From Stenotrophomonas maltophilia (GTDB taxonomy: Bacteria > Pseudomonadota > Gammaproteobacteria > Xanthomonadales > Xanthomonadaceae), in the NCBI GenBank assembly GCA_002387845.1, contig DGLB01000037.1:1-58296 (forward strand): a stretch of 58,296 nt of DNA, in the 5' to 3' direction. Positions 1-8,483 of the stretch are shown here, piece by piece. Numbering within the stretch: position 1 is the stretch's first letter; every line of letters starts with the position of its first letter. The notes under the pieces were generated by a model that worked only from the letters and a program-made list of their open reading frames with translations, made no database searches and was not told where the DNA came from. The translations under genes were made by a program, and so were the position numbers.

Positions 1-12
1 CGCCACCTGGGC
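1..12 (-). tRNA. 5' end of a third tRNA-Leu gene, cut by the window edge
   Basis: Read on the minus strand, these 12 bases are identical to the first 12 bases of the two complete tRNA-Leu(CAG) genes downstream (acceptor stem GCCCAGG followed by TGGCG). A promoter like those of the complete copies sits just upstream at 27-55. The anticodon lies outside the window, so the isoacceptor is inferred from the neighbours. Confidence 0.7.
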
Positions 13-26
13 GACTCAGGAGACGA

Positions 27-55
27 ATTGTGCGGGAGAACCTCGATTGTGTCAA
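27..55 (-). promoter_or_regulatory. Sigma-70 promoter of the partial tRNA-Leu gene
   Basis: On the minus strand a perfect -35 TTGACA (50-55) is followed after 17 bases by a -10 CACAAT (27-32), 14 bases before the tRNA start. The other two tRNA-Leu copies have the same layout. Confidence 0.75.
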
Positions 56-107
56 CAACATTTCGCAATCAACACCAACACTGCTTGAGCGTTGCGTGGC
101 GCAGAAA

Positions 108-132
108 CGAAAAAACCCGCTTTCGCGGGTTT
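108..132 (-). terminator. Rho-independent terminator of tRNA-Leu (145-229)
   Basis: A 7-bp stem (AACCCGC/GCGGGTT) with a 4-base loop is followed, on the minus strand, by a T-run. It lies 12 bases past the encoded CCA end of the tRNA. Confidence 0.85.
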
Positions 133-144
133 GATCATGAATCT

Positions 145-229
<85 letters not shown>

Positions 230-243
230 ATTTCAGGCCGCGA

Positions 244-272
244 ATTATGCGGAAGCATTCGGGGGCTGTCAA
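244..272 (-). promoter_or_regulatory. Sigma-70 promoter of tRNA-Leu (145-229)
   Basis: On the minus strand: -35 TTGACA (267-272), a 17-base spacer, and -10 CATAAT (244-249), 14 bases from the tRNA 5' end. This is a near-consensus promoter. Confidence 0.85.
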
Positions 273-316
273 CGGATTCTGCAATACTCCGTCCACCACG
301 ATCGCTCGGAACTCAG

Positions 317-1003
317 ATGGCCACGCCCGTCCTGCACGTCCACCCGCTGTCGTCCTGCTGCCAGAAGGTGCTGATCGCCGCCCGCGTGCTCGGGGCAACG
401 CTGGAAGAGCGCTTCCTCAACCTCGGCGACCCGGCCGTGCGCGCGGCCTTCGCCGGGATATCGCCGATGGGCAGGATGCCGTTGCTGGAAGACGGTGATC
501 GGCGCGTGGCCGAAACCAGCATCATCATCGAGTACCTGCAGCAGCACCACGCAGCCAAAGATGCGCGGCTGATTCCGGAAGACGCTGATGCCGCCCTCGA
601 CGTGCGCTTCTGGGATCGGTTCTCGGACTTCTATGTCATGACCCCGATGCAGGCGCTGACTGCCGAACGACTGAAACCCGCGGGGCAGGGCAGTGAGGCG
701 GCTGCGGACGATGCGCGGCAGATGCTGCTGAAGAGTTATGCCGTGCTGGATCGTCAGCTGCAGGGCGGCGGATGGCTGGCCGGTGCTGAGTTCTCGATGG
801 CCGATTGTGCGGTCGCGCCGGCGTTGTTCTATGCGTTGGCTTATGTGCCGTTACCGGAGAAGGCAACGCAGTTGCAGGCGTACTTTGAACGGCTGATGGC
901 GCATCCAGCGGTTGCGGCGGTGGTGGATGGCGCGCGGCCCTGGTTCAAGTACTTCCCGGGGCGGGACGGGCTGGCGCGACGGTTTTTCGACCCGGAGGGA
1001 TGA
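317..1003 (+). CDS. Glutathione S-transferase family protein
   Basis: A 228-residue protein of the length and layout expected for a soluble GST. An N-terminal thioredoxin-like domain begins with a beta strand and the motif SSCCQK (residues 12-17). The glutathione-binding cis-Pro and gamma-Glu site (MPLLEDG, then VAETSIIIEYL) lie around residues 53-75, and an all-helical C-terminal domain follows. It is expected to act in the cytoplasm on electrophilic substrates or as a disulfide/peroxide reductase; the cysteine pair at 14-15 leaves the class (zeta-, beta- or stringent starvation-like) open. The gene is monocistronic and lies opposite to and between two tRNA-Leu genes. It ends 38 bases before a bidirectional terminator that probably serves both it and the tRNA. 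The substrate cannot be predicted. Confidence 0.88.
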   Translation: MATPVLHVHPLSSCCQKVLIAARVLGATLEERFLNLGDPAVRAAFAGISPMGRMPLLEDGDRRVAETSIIIEYLQQHHAAKDARLIPEDADAALDVRFWDRFSDFYVMTPMQALTAERLKPAGQGSEAAADDARQMLLKSYAVLDRQLQGGGWLAGAEFSMADCAVAPALFYALAYVPLPEKATQLQAYFERLMAHPAVAAVVDGARPWFKYFPGRDGLARRFFDPEG

Positions 1004-1040
1004 TGCCGGGCATGGACCCGCACCACGGGGGGCCAGAAAC

Positions 1041-1066
1041 GAAAAAACCCGCTTGCGCGGGTTTTT
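1041..1066. terminator. Bidirectional rho-independent terminator
   Basis: A 10-bp stem (AAAAACCCGC/GCGGGTTTTT) with loop TTGC gives a T-run on both strands. It is placed to end the GST gene on the plus strand and tRNA-Leu (1072-1156) on the minus strand. Confidence 0.85.
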
Positions 1067-1071
1067 AACGT

Positions 1072-1156
<85 letters not shown>

Positions 1157-1171
1157 GTTCCAGAGCCGGCA

Positions 1172-1200
1172 ATTCTGGGCATGTCCGGGGCGCTTGTCAA
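1172..1200 (-). promoter_or_regulatory. Sigma-70 promoter of tRNA-Leu (1072-1156)
   Basis: On the minus strand: -35 TTGACA (1195-1200), a 17-base spacer, and -10 CAGAAT (1172-1177), 15 bases before the tRNA start. Confidence 0.8.
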
Positions 1201-1285
1201 CGTCTTTTTTCACTTTCTTCACAAAACTGCATACGTGTCGCCGATGACCCGTTATGCACACCGTCAGCGGTTACCATAAAGGTCA

Positions 1286-3751
1286 ATGAAAACGAAGAAA
1301 CCGACCCGGGGCGCGAAAGCCCCCAAGTCTCCGGCCCCGAAGAAGGGTGCTGGTCCGTCGGGCAAGTCCCGCGCCGCTGCCAAGCCTGGCAAGCTGCCGC
1401 CCTGGATGCCCGAGTCCCTGCAGAATCCCGCCCCGCCGCGCAGTGGCAAGCGTGCCGGCCCCAAGCCGGGCACCGGGGCTCCCGTACCGACCCGTCGCAA
1501 TCCGCATCCGCAGGCCGCCAGCGGCAGCTATGACGACCCGTTCGCCGCGCGCGAGGCGGAGCGCTACGCCCAGCCCATTGCCAGCCGCGAGGCCATCCTG
1601 CAGTTGCTGGACCGCGGCGACGGCCCGCAGACCGCCGAGGAAATCGGCGCGCAGCTGGGCCTGACTGAACCGGACCGCGCCGATGCGCTGGGCAAGCGCC
1701 TGGGCGCGATGGTGCGCGACGGCCAGTTGGTGCAGAACCGCCGCGGCGGCTTCGCCCCGGTGCAGGCCACCAACCTGATCACCGGCGTGGTCATCGCCAA
1801 CCCGGAAGGGTTCGGCTTCCTGCGCCCGGTGGAAGGCGGCGACGACCTGTTCCTGGCTCCGTATGAAATGCGCAAGGTGCTGCACGGCGACCGGGTGCTG
1901 GCCAACGTGACCGGCATCGACCGGCGCGGCCGTCGCGAGGGCAGCATCGCCCGCGTGCTCGAGCGCGGCATGACCCGCCTGATCGGGCGCTTCAGCGTCG
2001 AGTTCGGCATCAGCTACGTGGTGCCGGACGACAAGCGCATCCAGCGCAACGTACAGATTCCGCCCGACCAGACCGGCGACGCCCGCGATGGCCAGCTGGT
2101 GGTGTGCGAACTGACCCAGGCTCCGGACACGCGCCGGCCGCCGATCGGCCGCATCATCGCGGTGCTCGGCGACAAGCTGACCGCCTCGCTGGTGGTGGAA
2201 ACCGCCATCCACGGCCATGAGCTGCCCTTCGAGTTCCCGCAGGAAGTGCTGGACGAAGCCGCCGCGGTGCCGCTGACGGTGGAGCCGGGCATGCTCGGCG
2301 GTCGCGTCGACCTGCGCAGCACGCCGCTGGTGACCATCGACGGCGAAGACGCCAAGGACTTCGACGACGCGGTCTACTGCGAACCCAACGAAGACGGTTT
2401 CCGTCTGGTGGTCGCCATTGCCGACGTCTCCAACTATGTCCGCCCCGGCACGCCGCTGGACGAGGAGGCGCAGAAGCGCGCCACCTCGGTGTATTTCCCG
2501 GGCTTCGTGGTGCCGATGCTGCCGGAGACGCTGTCCAACGGCATCTGCTCGCTGATGCCCAAGGTCGACCGCATGTGCTTCGTCTGCGACATGCAGGTGG
2601 GCCGCGACGGCGAAGTGGCGCACTCGCGCTTCTACGAAGCGGTGATGAATTCGCATGCACGCCTGACCTATACCCAGGTCTGGCAGGCGGTGGGTGAGAA
2701 CGATCCGGCCGCACGCGCGGCGATCGGCCCGCTGCTGCCGCAGGTGGAACGCCTGCACCAGCTGTACAAGGTGTTTGCCAAGGCCCGCAGCAAGCGTGGC
2801 GCGATCGAGTTTGAATCCTCGGAAGTGCGCTTCGTGCTCGACAACACCGGCCAGGTCACCCAGGCCGGCATGCTGGTGCGCAATGACGCGCACAAGCTGA
2901 TCGAGGAATGCATGATCGCCGCCAACGTGCAGGCCGCGCGCTACCTGATCAGCAAGCATGTGCCGGCTCCGTATCGTGACCATGAAAAGCCGCCGGAATC
3001 GAAGTTTGAAGACCTGCAGGAGTTCCTGAAGGAGTTCAAGCTGAGCCTGCCGCCGTATGCCAAGGTGCAGCCGGGCGACTACACCAAGCTGCTGAAGAAG
3101 GTGCGCGAGCGCCCGGATGCGGCGCTGCTGGAATCGGTGCTGCTGCGCAGCCAGAGCCTGGCGGTGTACTCGGCCGAGAACCTGGGCCACTTCGGCCTGG
3201 CGCTGGATGCGTATGCGCACTTCACTTCGCCGATCCGCCGCTACCCGGACCTGCTGGTACACCGCGCGATCAAGTACGCGCTCAGTGGCAAGCCGGTCGA
3301 AAAGTACCTGTACTCGCAGCGCGAAATGGCCAAGCTGACCTTGTTGTGCTCCGAGCGCGAGCGACGGGCCGACGAGGCCGAGCGCGAGGTCGACGAGCGC
3401 TACCGCGCGGCGTGGATGGAAAAGCATGTGGGCGGCAAGTTCGACGGCGTGATCAGCGGCGTGACCAGCTTTGGCCTGTTCGTGGAGCTGGACGAGTCCA
3501 AGGTCAACGGGCTGGTGCATGTCACCCAGTTGCCGCACGACTATTACCAGTTCGATGCCACCCGCAAGACCCTGACCGGTGAACGCCGCGGCACCAGTTA
3601 TCGCCTGGGCGACCGGGTGCGCATCCTGGTGCTGAAGGCCAGCATGGAAGAGCGCAAGATCGACTTCCGGCTGGTGGAGGAAAAGGACGACGCGGTGCCC
3701 GAACTGCCGCCACGCGGGCAGCCGGCCAAGCGCCAGAAGCAGAAGTACTGA
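1286..3751 (+). CDS. rnr: Ribonuclease R (3'-5' exoribonuclease)
   Basis: An 821-residue RNase II superfamily enzyme that degrades structured RNA, mRNA decay intermediates and defective rRNA/tmRNA substrates processively from the 3' end. A Lys/Pro-rich tail of about 90 residues is followed by a winged-helix/cold-shock region. The RNB catalytic domain carries DGEDAKDFDDA (residues 352-362), whose aspartates bind Mg2+. A C-terminal S1 domain starts near residue 717 (GKFDGVISGVTSFGLF), and a short basic tail ends in KRQKQKY. The C-terminal basic tail is shorter than in E. coli, while the N-terminal one is unusually long. The ATG is preceded by AAAGG. rlmB follows after one intervening gene, mirroring the rnr-rlmB order of enterobacteria. 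Confidence 0.97.
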   Translation: MKTKKPTRGAKAPKSPAPKKGAGPSGKSRAAAKPGKLPPWMPESLQNPAPPRSGKRAGPKPGTGAPVPTRRNPHPQAASGSYDDPFAAREAERYAQPIASREAILQLLDRGDGPQTAEEIGAQLGLTEPDRADALGKRLGAMVRDGQLVQNRRGGFAPVQATNLITGVVIANPEGFGFLRPVEGGDDLFLAPYEMRKVLHGDRVLANVTGIDRRGRREGSIARVLERGMTRLIGRFSVEFGISYVVPDDKRIQRNVQIPPDQTGDARDGQLVVCELTQAPDTRRPPIGRIIAVLGDKLTASLVVETAIHGHELPFEFPQEVLDEAAAVPLTVEPGMLGGRVDLRSTPLVTIDGEDAKDFDDAVYCEPNEDGFRLVVAIADVSNYVRPGTPLDEEAQKRATSVYFPGFVVPMLPETLSNGICSLMPKVDRMCFVCDMQVGRDGEVAHSRFYEAVMNSHARLTYTQVWQAVGENDPAARAAIGPLLPQVERLHQLYKVFAKARSKRGAIEFESSEVRFVLDNTGQVTQAGMLVRNDAHKLIEECMIAANVQAARYLISKHVPAPYRDHEKPPESKFEDLQEFLKEFKLSLPPYAKVQPGDYTKLLKKVRERPDAALLESVLLRSQSLAVYSAENLGHFGLALDAYAHFTSPIRRYPDLLVHRAIKYALSGKPVEKYLYSQREMAKLTLLCSERERRADEAEREVDERYRAAWMEKHVGGKFDGVISGVTSFGLFVELDESKVNGLVHVTQLPHDYYQFDATRKTLTGERRGTSYRLGDRVRILVLKASMEERKIDFRLVEEKDDAVPELPPRGQPAKRQKQKY

Positions 3752-3787
3752 TTGCTGGAATCCCGCCCCGAAACGGAGACTTCACCC

Positions 3788-4258
3788 ATGAACCCCGTTC
3801 CCGAGTTCTCCGGCGGCTGCCAATGTGGTGCGATCCGCTTCCACGTCCGCGGCGCGCTTCCGGACCGCTCCATCTGCCACTGCCGCATGTGCCAGAAGGC
3901 GTTCGGTGCGTACTACGCACCGCTGGTTTCGGTACGCGGCGCGGACTTCCAGTGGACCCGGGGCGAGCCGCGCCGCTTCCAGTCCTCCAATCACTTCCGC
4001 CGGGGGTTCTGCGCCGACTGTGGCACCCCGCTGACCTATGAAGGCGAGGATGGCATGGCGGTCGCCGCCGGGGCCTTCGACCAGCCTGAACGGCTGCCGC
4101 CGACGGTGCAGTACGGCACGGAGTCCAAGCTGCCCTTTGTCGACCATCTGGAGGGCCTGGAGGTGATTCTGGCCGAGGACGACCCGGATGCGGAGCGGCT
4201 GGCGACGCTGGTGTCCCACCAGCACCCGGACCGGGATACCGCCCGCTGGCCCCGGTGA
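3788..4258 (+). CDS. GFA/CENP-V family zinc-binding protein
   Basis: A 156-residue protein of the glutathione-dependent formaldehyde-activating (GFA/CENP-V, Mss4-like) fold. Its zinc-ligand cysteines are visible in CQCGAIRF, CHCRMCQKAFG and CADCGTPL. The ATG at 3788 was chosen because a GGAG Shine-Dalgarno lies about 10 bases upstream; a TTG start at 3752 would add 12 residues but has no such site. The family mostly has no proven enzymatic role, and the historic formaldehyde annotation should not be taken literally. The gene lies between rnr and rlmB on the same strand and may be co-transcribed with them. Confidence 0.87.
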   Translation: MNPVPEFSGGCQCGAIRFHVRGALPDRSICHCRMCQKAFGAYYAPLVSVRGADFQWTRGEPRRFQSSNHFRRGFCADCGTPLTYEGEDGMAVAAGAFDQPERLPPTVQYGTESKLPFVDHLEGLEVILAEDDPDAERLATLVSHQHPDRDTARWPR

Positions 4259-4324
4259 CATCCCCGGCACGGCCCGCGCCGATGCTCTACCATTACCACC
4301 CCCTGACCGGTTCCGCCCCCTGCA

Positions 4325-5068
4325 ATGAGCAAACAAAGCCAGTGGATCGTCGGCGTCAACGCCGTCGCCTCCTCGATTGAAAACGATGCCGAGAACGTCC
4401 GCGAAGTGCTGATCGAGGCCGGCGCGAAGAATCCGCGGCTGACCGAAATCGAGGAGAACGCGCGCCGCAAGGGGATCGACGTGCGCCGGGTGAACACCCA
4501 GGCGCTGGACGGCGTGGGCGGTTCGGTGCGCCACCAGGGCGTGGCCGCACGCTATGCCGCGGCCCGTACCTACAGCGAGAACGAGCTGGAAGGGCTGGTG
4601 ACCGCTGCGGAAGGCAAGGCACTGCTGCTGATCCTCGACGAGGTCCAGGACCCGCACAACCTGGGCGCGTGCCTGCGCAGCGCCGCCGCCGCAGGGGCGA
4701 CGGCCGTGATCATTCCCAAGGACAAGTCGGCCACGGTGAACGCCACCGTGCGCAAGACCTCGGCCGGTGCCGCCGACCGCATTCCGGTGGTGGCGGTGAC
4801 CAACCTGTCGCGCTGCCTGAAGGACCTGCAGAAGCAGGGCGTGTGGATCTACGGCCTGGCCGGCGAAGCCACCGCCTCGCTGTACTCGCTCGACCTGAAG
4901 GGCAACGTCGCGCTGGTGCTGGGCGGCGAAGCCGATGGCCTGCGCCGCCTGACCCGCGAAAACTGCGACGGCCTGGTCAAGATTCCGATGCCCGGCGACA
5001 TCGAAAGCCTGAATGTGTCGGTGGCGGCCGGCGTGAGCCTGTTCGAAGCGGTGCGTCAGCGCGGCTGA
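4325..5068 (+). CDS. rlmB: 23S rRNA (guanosine-2'-O-)-methyltransferase RlmB
   Basis: A 247-residue SPOUT methyltransferase that in E. coli methylates the 2'-OH of G2251 in the peptidyl-transferase P-loop of 23S rRNA. The N-terminal L30e-like substrate-binding domain (about 1-80) is followed by the trefoil-knot domain. That domain contains the three SpoU motifs: LDEVQDPHNLGACLRSA, LVLGGEADGLRRL and IPMPGDIESLNVSVAAGVSL. Length and motif spacing are normal. It is the last plus-strand gene before the convergent mac operon; the 20-base gap overlaps a perfect palindrome. Confidence 0.96.
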   Translation: MSKQSQWIVGVNAVASSIENDAENVREVLIEAGAKNPRLTEIEENARRKGIDVRRVNTQALDGVGGSVRHQGVAARYAAARTYSENELEGLVTAAEGKALLLILDEVQDPHNLGACLRSAAAAGATAVIIPKDKSATVNATVRKTSAGAADRIPVVAVTNLSRCLKDLQKQGVWIYGLAGEATASLYSLDLKGNVALVLGGEADGLRRLTRENCDGLVKIPMPGDIESLNVSVAAGVSLFEAVRQRG

Positions 5069-5078
5069 CGCACCCCGT

Positions 5079-5103
5079 GCCAACGCGTCTACGACGCGTT
5101 GGC
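5079..5103. repeat. Perfect 11-bp inverted repeat between convergent genes
   Basis: GCCAACGCGTC (5079-5089) and GACGCGTTGGC (5093-5103) are perfect complements separated by TAC. The hairpin covers the stop codon and last codons of macC and lies 11 bases past the rlmB stop. It has no T-run on either strand, so it is a transcription barrier or 3'-end stabiliser rather than a classical intrinsic terminator. Confidence 0.6.
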
Positions 5104-6516
5104 GCTGCCGCCCAATGCCTTGAACAACGTCACATCGTTGATCAGTTGCCGCTGCTTGATCGATGCCAGCGACAGCTCCGCATCACGCCGGGTCTGCTGC
5201 GCCTCCAGCCACGTGCGCAGATCGGTGGCTCCCACGCGGTAACGCACCTCGTACATCCGCTCGATTTCCACCGCCTCGTCATACGACGCCTGTGACGCCG
5301 CCACCTGCGTGGCGAACTGGGTGCGCGCGGACAATGCGTTGTCCACCTCGGAAAGCGCGGTGTACAACGTGCTGCGGAAGCTGTTCGCGGCGATCTGGTA
5401 ATCCGTCCCCGCCACCCGGGTATCCAGTTGCGCCTGGCGGATGTTGAGGAACGGCAGTGACAGCCCGGCTCCCAGCGTGGCGACCGGATTCTTCAGCACA
5501 TCCGACAGCGTGGTGGCTCCGCTGTTCACGCCGCCGCTCAGGCTCAATGCGGGGTAGTAGCTGGTGGCGGTGACCTTGATGTTCTTCAGGCTGTTGCGCA
5601 GCCGCAGTTCGGCCGCGCGCAGGTCCGGCCGACGGCCCAGCAGCTCGGCGGGCAGGCCTTCGGCCAGTGGCGGGCTGCCGATGCTTTCCAGCACCTGCGG
5701 TTCATCTTCCTGCGGCCACGGCTGGCCATCCAGCAGCACGGTCAGCGCATTGCGCGCCACCACCCGCTGCTGCTCCAGCGCACTTTGCGCCGAGCGCTGC
5801 GCCTCCAGGCTCTGGCTGGCCTGGCGCACTTCCAGTCGCGACACCGCACCGGCATCGAAGCGCGCCTGGACCAGGTCGCGGGTGCGTTGCAGCCGCTCCA
5901 GGTTGGCCTGGCCGGCGGTGATGGACTGGTTGAGGAAGGCCAGGGTCCAGTACTGCGTGGCGACGTCGCTGACCACCAGCAGGGCGGTGTTCTGCAGGTC
6001 CTCCTCGGTGGCCTGTGCTTCCCACTGGGCAATGTCGCGCTGGGTGCGCAGGCGGCCCCACAGGTCGATTTCCCATTGCAGCGAAACGCCCGCCGAATGG
6101 CTTCGGCTCCAGTCCGCGCTCTGGTCGATGGCGCGGCTGCCGCTGCTGCTGACGCTGCCGGACGGCTGCGGCCACAGGTTGTTGTCGGCCAGGCCGGCCT
6201 GCAGGCGTGCACGCTGTACCGCCAAACCTGCCGAGGCAAGGTCGGTGTTGGCCTGCAGGGCACGGGCGATCACCCGGTCCAGGCGGGGGTCCTGGAAGCC
6301 GGTCCACCAGGTGTCCTGGCGTACGTCGGTGCGTGCGATGTCGCTGCTGGGCGTGCTGGCTTGGACAGGCGCGTTGATCTGCGCATCGCCACGGCCGTAC
6401 GCGGTCGGCACCGTGGGCGCATCCACCTGGTAGCGGCCGGTACTGGCGCAGGCCGACAGCAACAAAGCGAGAGAGCCCGCCAACAGGGTCTGCATCGGAA
6501 TACGGGACATGTTCAT
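5089..6516 (-). CDS. macC: Outer-membrane efflux lipoprotein of the MacABC pump (TolC/NodT family)
   Basis: A 475-residue outer-membrane factor. A lipoprotein signal peptide ends in the lipobox LLSAC (Cys near residue 23), followed by two repeated outer-membrane efflux protein domains rich in long amphipathic helices and short strands. It would form the trimeric outer-membrane/periplasmic tunnel for the MacAB ABC pump. The ATG overlaps the macB stop codon (ATGA at 6513-6516), so translation is coupled. The gene order macA-macB-macC matches the tripartite pump described in Stenotrophomonas maltophilia, which is linked to macrolide/aminoglycoside/polymyxin resistance and envelope stress. The substrate range here is inferred from that. 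Confidence 0.92.
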   Translation of the reverse strand: MNMSRIPMQTLLAGSLALLLSACASTGRYQVDAPTVPTAYGRGDAQINAPVQASTPSSDIARTDVRQDTWWTGFQDPRLDRVIARALQANTDLASAGLAVQRARLQAGLADNNLWPQPSGSVSSSGSRAIDQSADWSRSHSAGVSLQWEIDLWGRLRTQRDIAQWEAQATEEDLQNTALLVVSDVATQYWTLAFLNQSITAGQANLERLQRTRDLVQARFDAGAVSRLEVRQASQSLEAQRSAQSALEQQRVVARNALTVLLDGQPWPQEDEPQVLESIGSPPLAEGLPAELLGRRPDLRAAELRLRNSLKNIKVTATSYYPALSLSGGVNSGATTLSDVLKNPVATLGAGLSLPFLNIRQAQLDTRVAGTDYQIAANSFRSTLYTALSEVDNALSARTQFATQVAASQASYDEAVEIERMYEVRYRVGATDLRTWLEAQQTRRDAELSLASIKQRQLINDVTLFKALGGSANAS

Positions 6517-8483
6517 TCGCGGGCCAGTGCCTCCACGGGATCAAGTTGGGCTGCATTGCGAGCCGGAAGGAAACCAAACGCCACGCCGATCAGGCTGGAG
6601 CAGGCGAACGCCGCCACGATCGACGCAGTCGAGAACAGCATCTGGAAGTCCGGTGCGAACTTGCCGAACAGCCAGCCGACCAGCAGCGACAGCCCCACGC
6701 CCAGCAGGCCACCGAGCAGGCACACCAGCACCGCCTCGATCAGGAACTGCTGGCGGATGTCGCTCTGCCGCGCGCCCACCGCCATGCGCACGCCAATCTC
6801 GCGGGTGCGTTCGGTGACCGACACCAGCATGATGTTCATCACCCCGATCCCGCCGACCAGCAGCGCGATGGCGGCGATGGCGCTGATCAGCAGGGTCATG
6901 GTGCGGGTGGTCTGCTCGATCGTCTGGCGGATCTCGGCGCTGTTGCTGAGGAAGAAGTCCTCGGTGCCGTGGCGCATGATCAGCAGCTTGGAAATGGCCG
7001 CCTGCGCGGCATCCATCGGCGTGGCATCGTCCACCCGCACGGTGATGCTGGAGACATGGCTCTGGCCGAGCATGCGCGACATCACCGTGGTGTAGGGCAC
7101 CCACACGCTCAGGCTGGTGCTGCCACCGAAACCGAAGCTCTGCGGCTTGGCCACGCCGACCACGCGCACCGGAACATTGCCGAGCAGGATCACCTGGCCA
7201 ATCGGATCCTCGCCATTCGGGAAGAACTGGGTGCGGGTGTTTTCATCAATCACCGCCACCTGGGCTAGGCTTCTGATCGCGTCGGCTTCAAAGAAGCTGC
7301 CCGCGCTGAGGGTCACGCCCTTCACCCGGAAGTACTGCTCGCCCACGCCGCTGACCTGGGCGGTTGCCGACTGGTTGCGGTAGCGCGCGGTGACCGACGA
7401 GGACACGCTGGGCGTGGCACTGTCGATGTAGCTCTGTTTCGACAGCGCATCAGCATCACTGGCCTTGAGCGTCTGCACCCGGCCCGAGCGCATGTCGCCG
7501 AAACCGCGCCCGGGATAGACGTCGATGGTGTTGGTGCCCAGCGCGCTGATGTTCTGCAGGATCTGCTGCTGTGAACCATTGCCCAGCGCCACCACCGAGA
7601 CCACCGAGGCGATGCCGATGATGATCCCGAGCATGGTCAGGAAGGTGCGCAGGCGATGCGCGTTCATCGCCAGCAGGGCCATGCGGAATGCTTCGGTGAA
7701 CCGGTCGCGGGCCGCGCGCCAGCTGTTGCCCTTGCCAGCCGCCACCGTGGCGTTGCGCTGCGCACGGTAGTGCGGGGCCTTGTCATTGGCGCGATCGGCG
7801 ATGATCTCGCCGTCGCGGATCTCGATGATGCGCTGGGCGTGTTCGGCCACGCTCATGTCGTGGGTGACGATGATGATGGTGTGGCCTTCGGCGTGCAGTT
7901 CGCCAAGGATGCCCATCACTTCTTCGCCGGATTTCGTGTCCAGCGCACCGGTCGGTTCGTCGGCCAGGATCACCTCGCCGCCGTTCATCAGTGCACGTGC
8001 GATCGACACGCGCTGCTGCTGTCCGCCGGACAGCTGGCCCGGCTTGTGCTGCATGCGGTCGCCCAGGCCCAGCCGCTGCAGCAGCTGTTCGGCACGCGCG
8101 CTGCGCACCGGGCCGGGGCTGCCGGCATACACCGCCGGCACTTCCACGTTGCCGCGCGCGTCGAGGTCACCCAGCAGGTGGTAGCGCTGGAAGATGAAGC
8201 CGAAGTGCTCGCGGCGCAGTTCGGCCAGCTCATCGGGCAGCATGCGCCCGGTCTCGCGGCCGGCCACCTGGTAGCTGCCGCGCGTGGGGCGGTCCAGGCA
8301 GCCGAGGATGTTCATCAGGGTCGACTTGCCCGAGCCCGACTGGCCGACAATCGCGACCATCTCGCCCGCGGCGATGTCCAGATTGACGTCGCGCAGCACC
8401 GCGATGGTCTCATCGCCCGCAGGAAACTCGCGGCGCAGGTCGCGCAGCCGCAGCAGCGGCGTGGCGGCGGAGGGGCCCTTCAT
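6513..8483 (-). CDS. macB: MacB-type ABC exporter (fused ATPase and permease)
   Basis: A 656-residue type VII ABC protein. The N-terminal nucleotide-binding domain has Walker A GQSGSGKST (about residue 47), the signature LSGGQQQR and Walker B VILADEPTGALD. A first membrane helix lies near residues 275-300, a large periplasmic MacB domain follows, and three C-terminal helices (about 530-645) complete the four-helix topology. It acts by mechanotransmission, driving substrate from the periplasm through MacA and the outer-membrane factor. It overlaps macA by ATGA at 8480-8483 and macC by ATGA at 6513-6516, giving a tightly coupled three-gene operon. Confidence 0.95.
   Translation of the reverse strand: MKGPSAATPLLRLRDLRREFPAGDETIAVLRDVNLDIAAGEMVAIVGQSGSGKSTLMNILGCLDRPTRGSYQVAGRETGRMLPDELAELRREHFGFIFQRYHLLGDLDARGNVEVPAVYAGSPGPVRSARAEQLLQRLGLGDRMQHKPGQLSGGQQQRVSIARALMNGGEVILADEPTGALDTKSGEEVMGILGELHAEGHTIIIVTHDMSVAEHAQRIIEIRDGEIIADRANDKAPHYRAQRNATVAAGKGNSWRAARDRFTEAFRMALLAMNAHRLRTFLTMLGIIIGIASVVSVVALGNGSQQQILQNISALGTNTIDVYPGRGFGDMRSGRVQTLKASDADALSKQSYIDSATPSVSSSVTARYRNQSATAQVSGVGEQYFRVKGVTLSAGSFFEADAIRSLAQVAVIDENTRTQFFPNGEDPIGQVILLGNVPVRVVGVAKPQSFGFGGSTSLSVWVPYTTVMSRMLGQSHVSSITVRVDDATPMDAAQAAISKLLIMRHGTEDFFLSNSAEIRQTIEQTTRTMTLLISAIAAIALLVGGIGVMNIMLVSVTERTREIGVRMAVGARQSDIRQQFLIEAVLVCLLGGLLGVGLSLLVGWLFGKFAPDFQMLFSTASIVAAFACSSLIGVAFGFLPARNAAQLDPVEALARE

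Noticed and set aside
1283..3538. A 751-codon open frame antisense to rnr
   Set aside because: His/Ala/Gln-rich shadow of a highly GC-biased gene; rnr has full family motifs on the plus strand.
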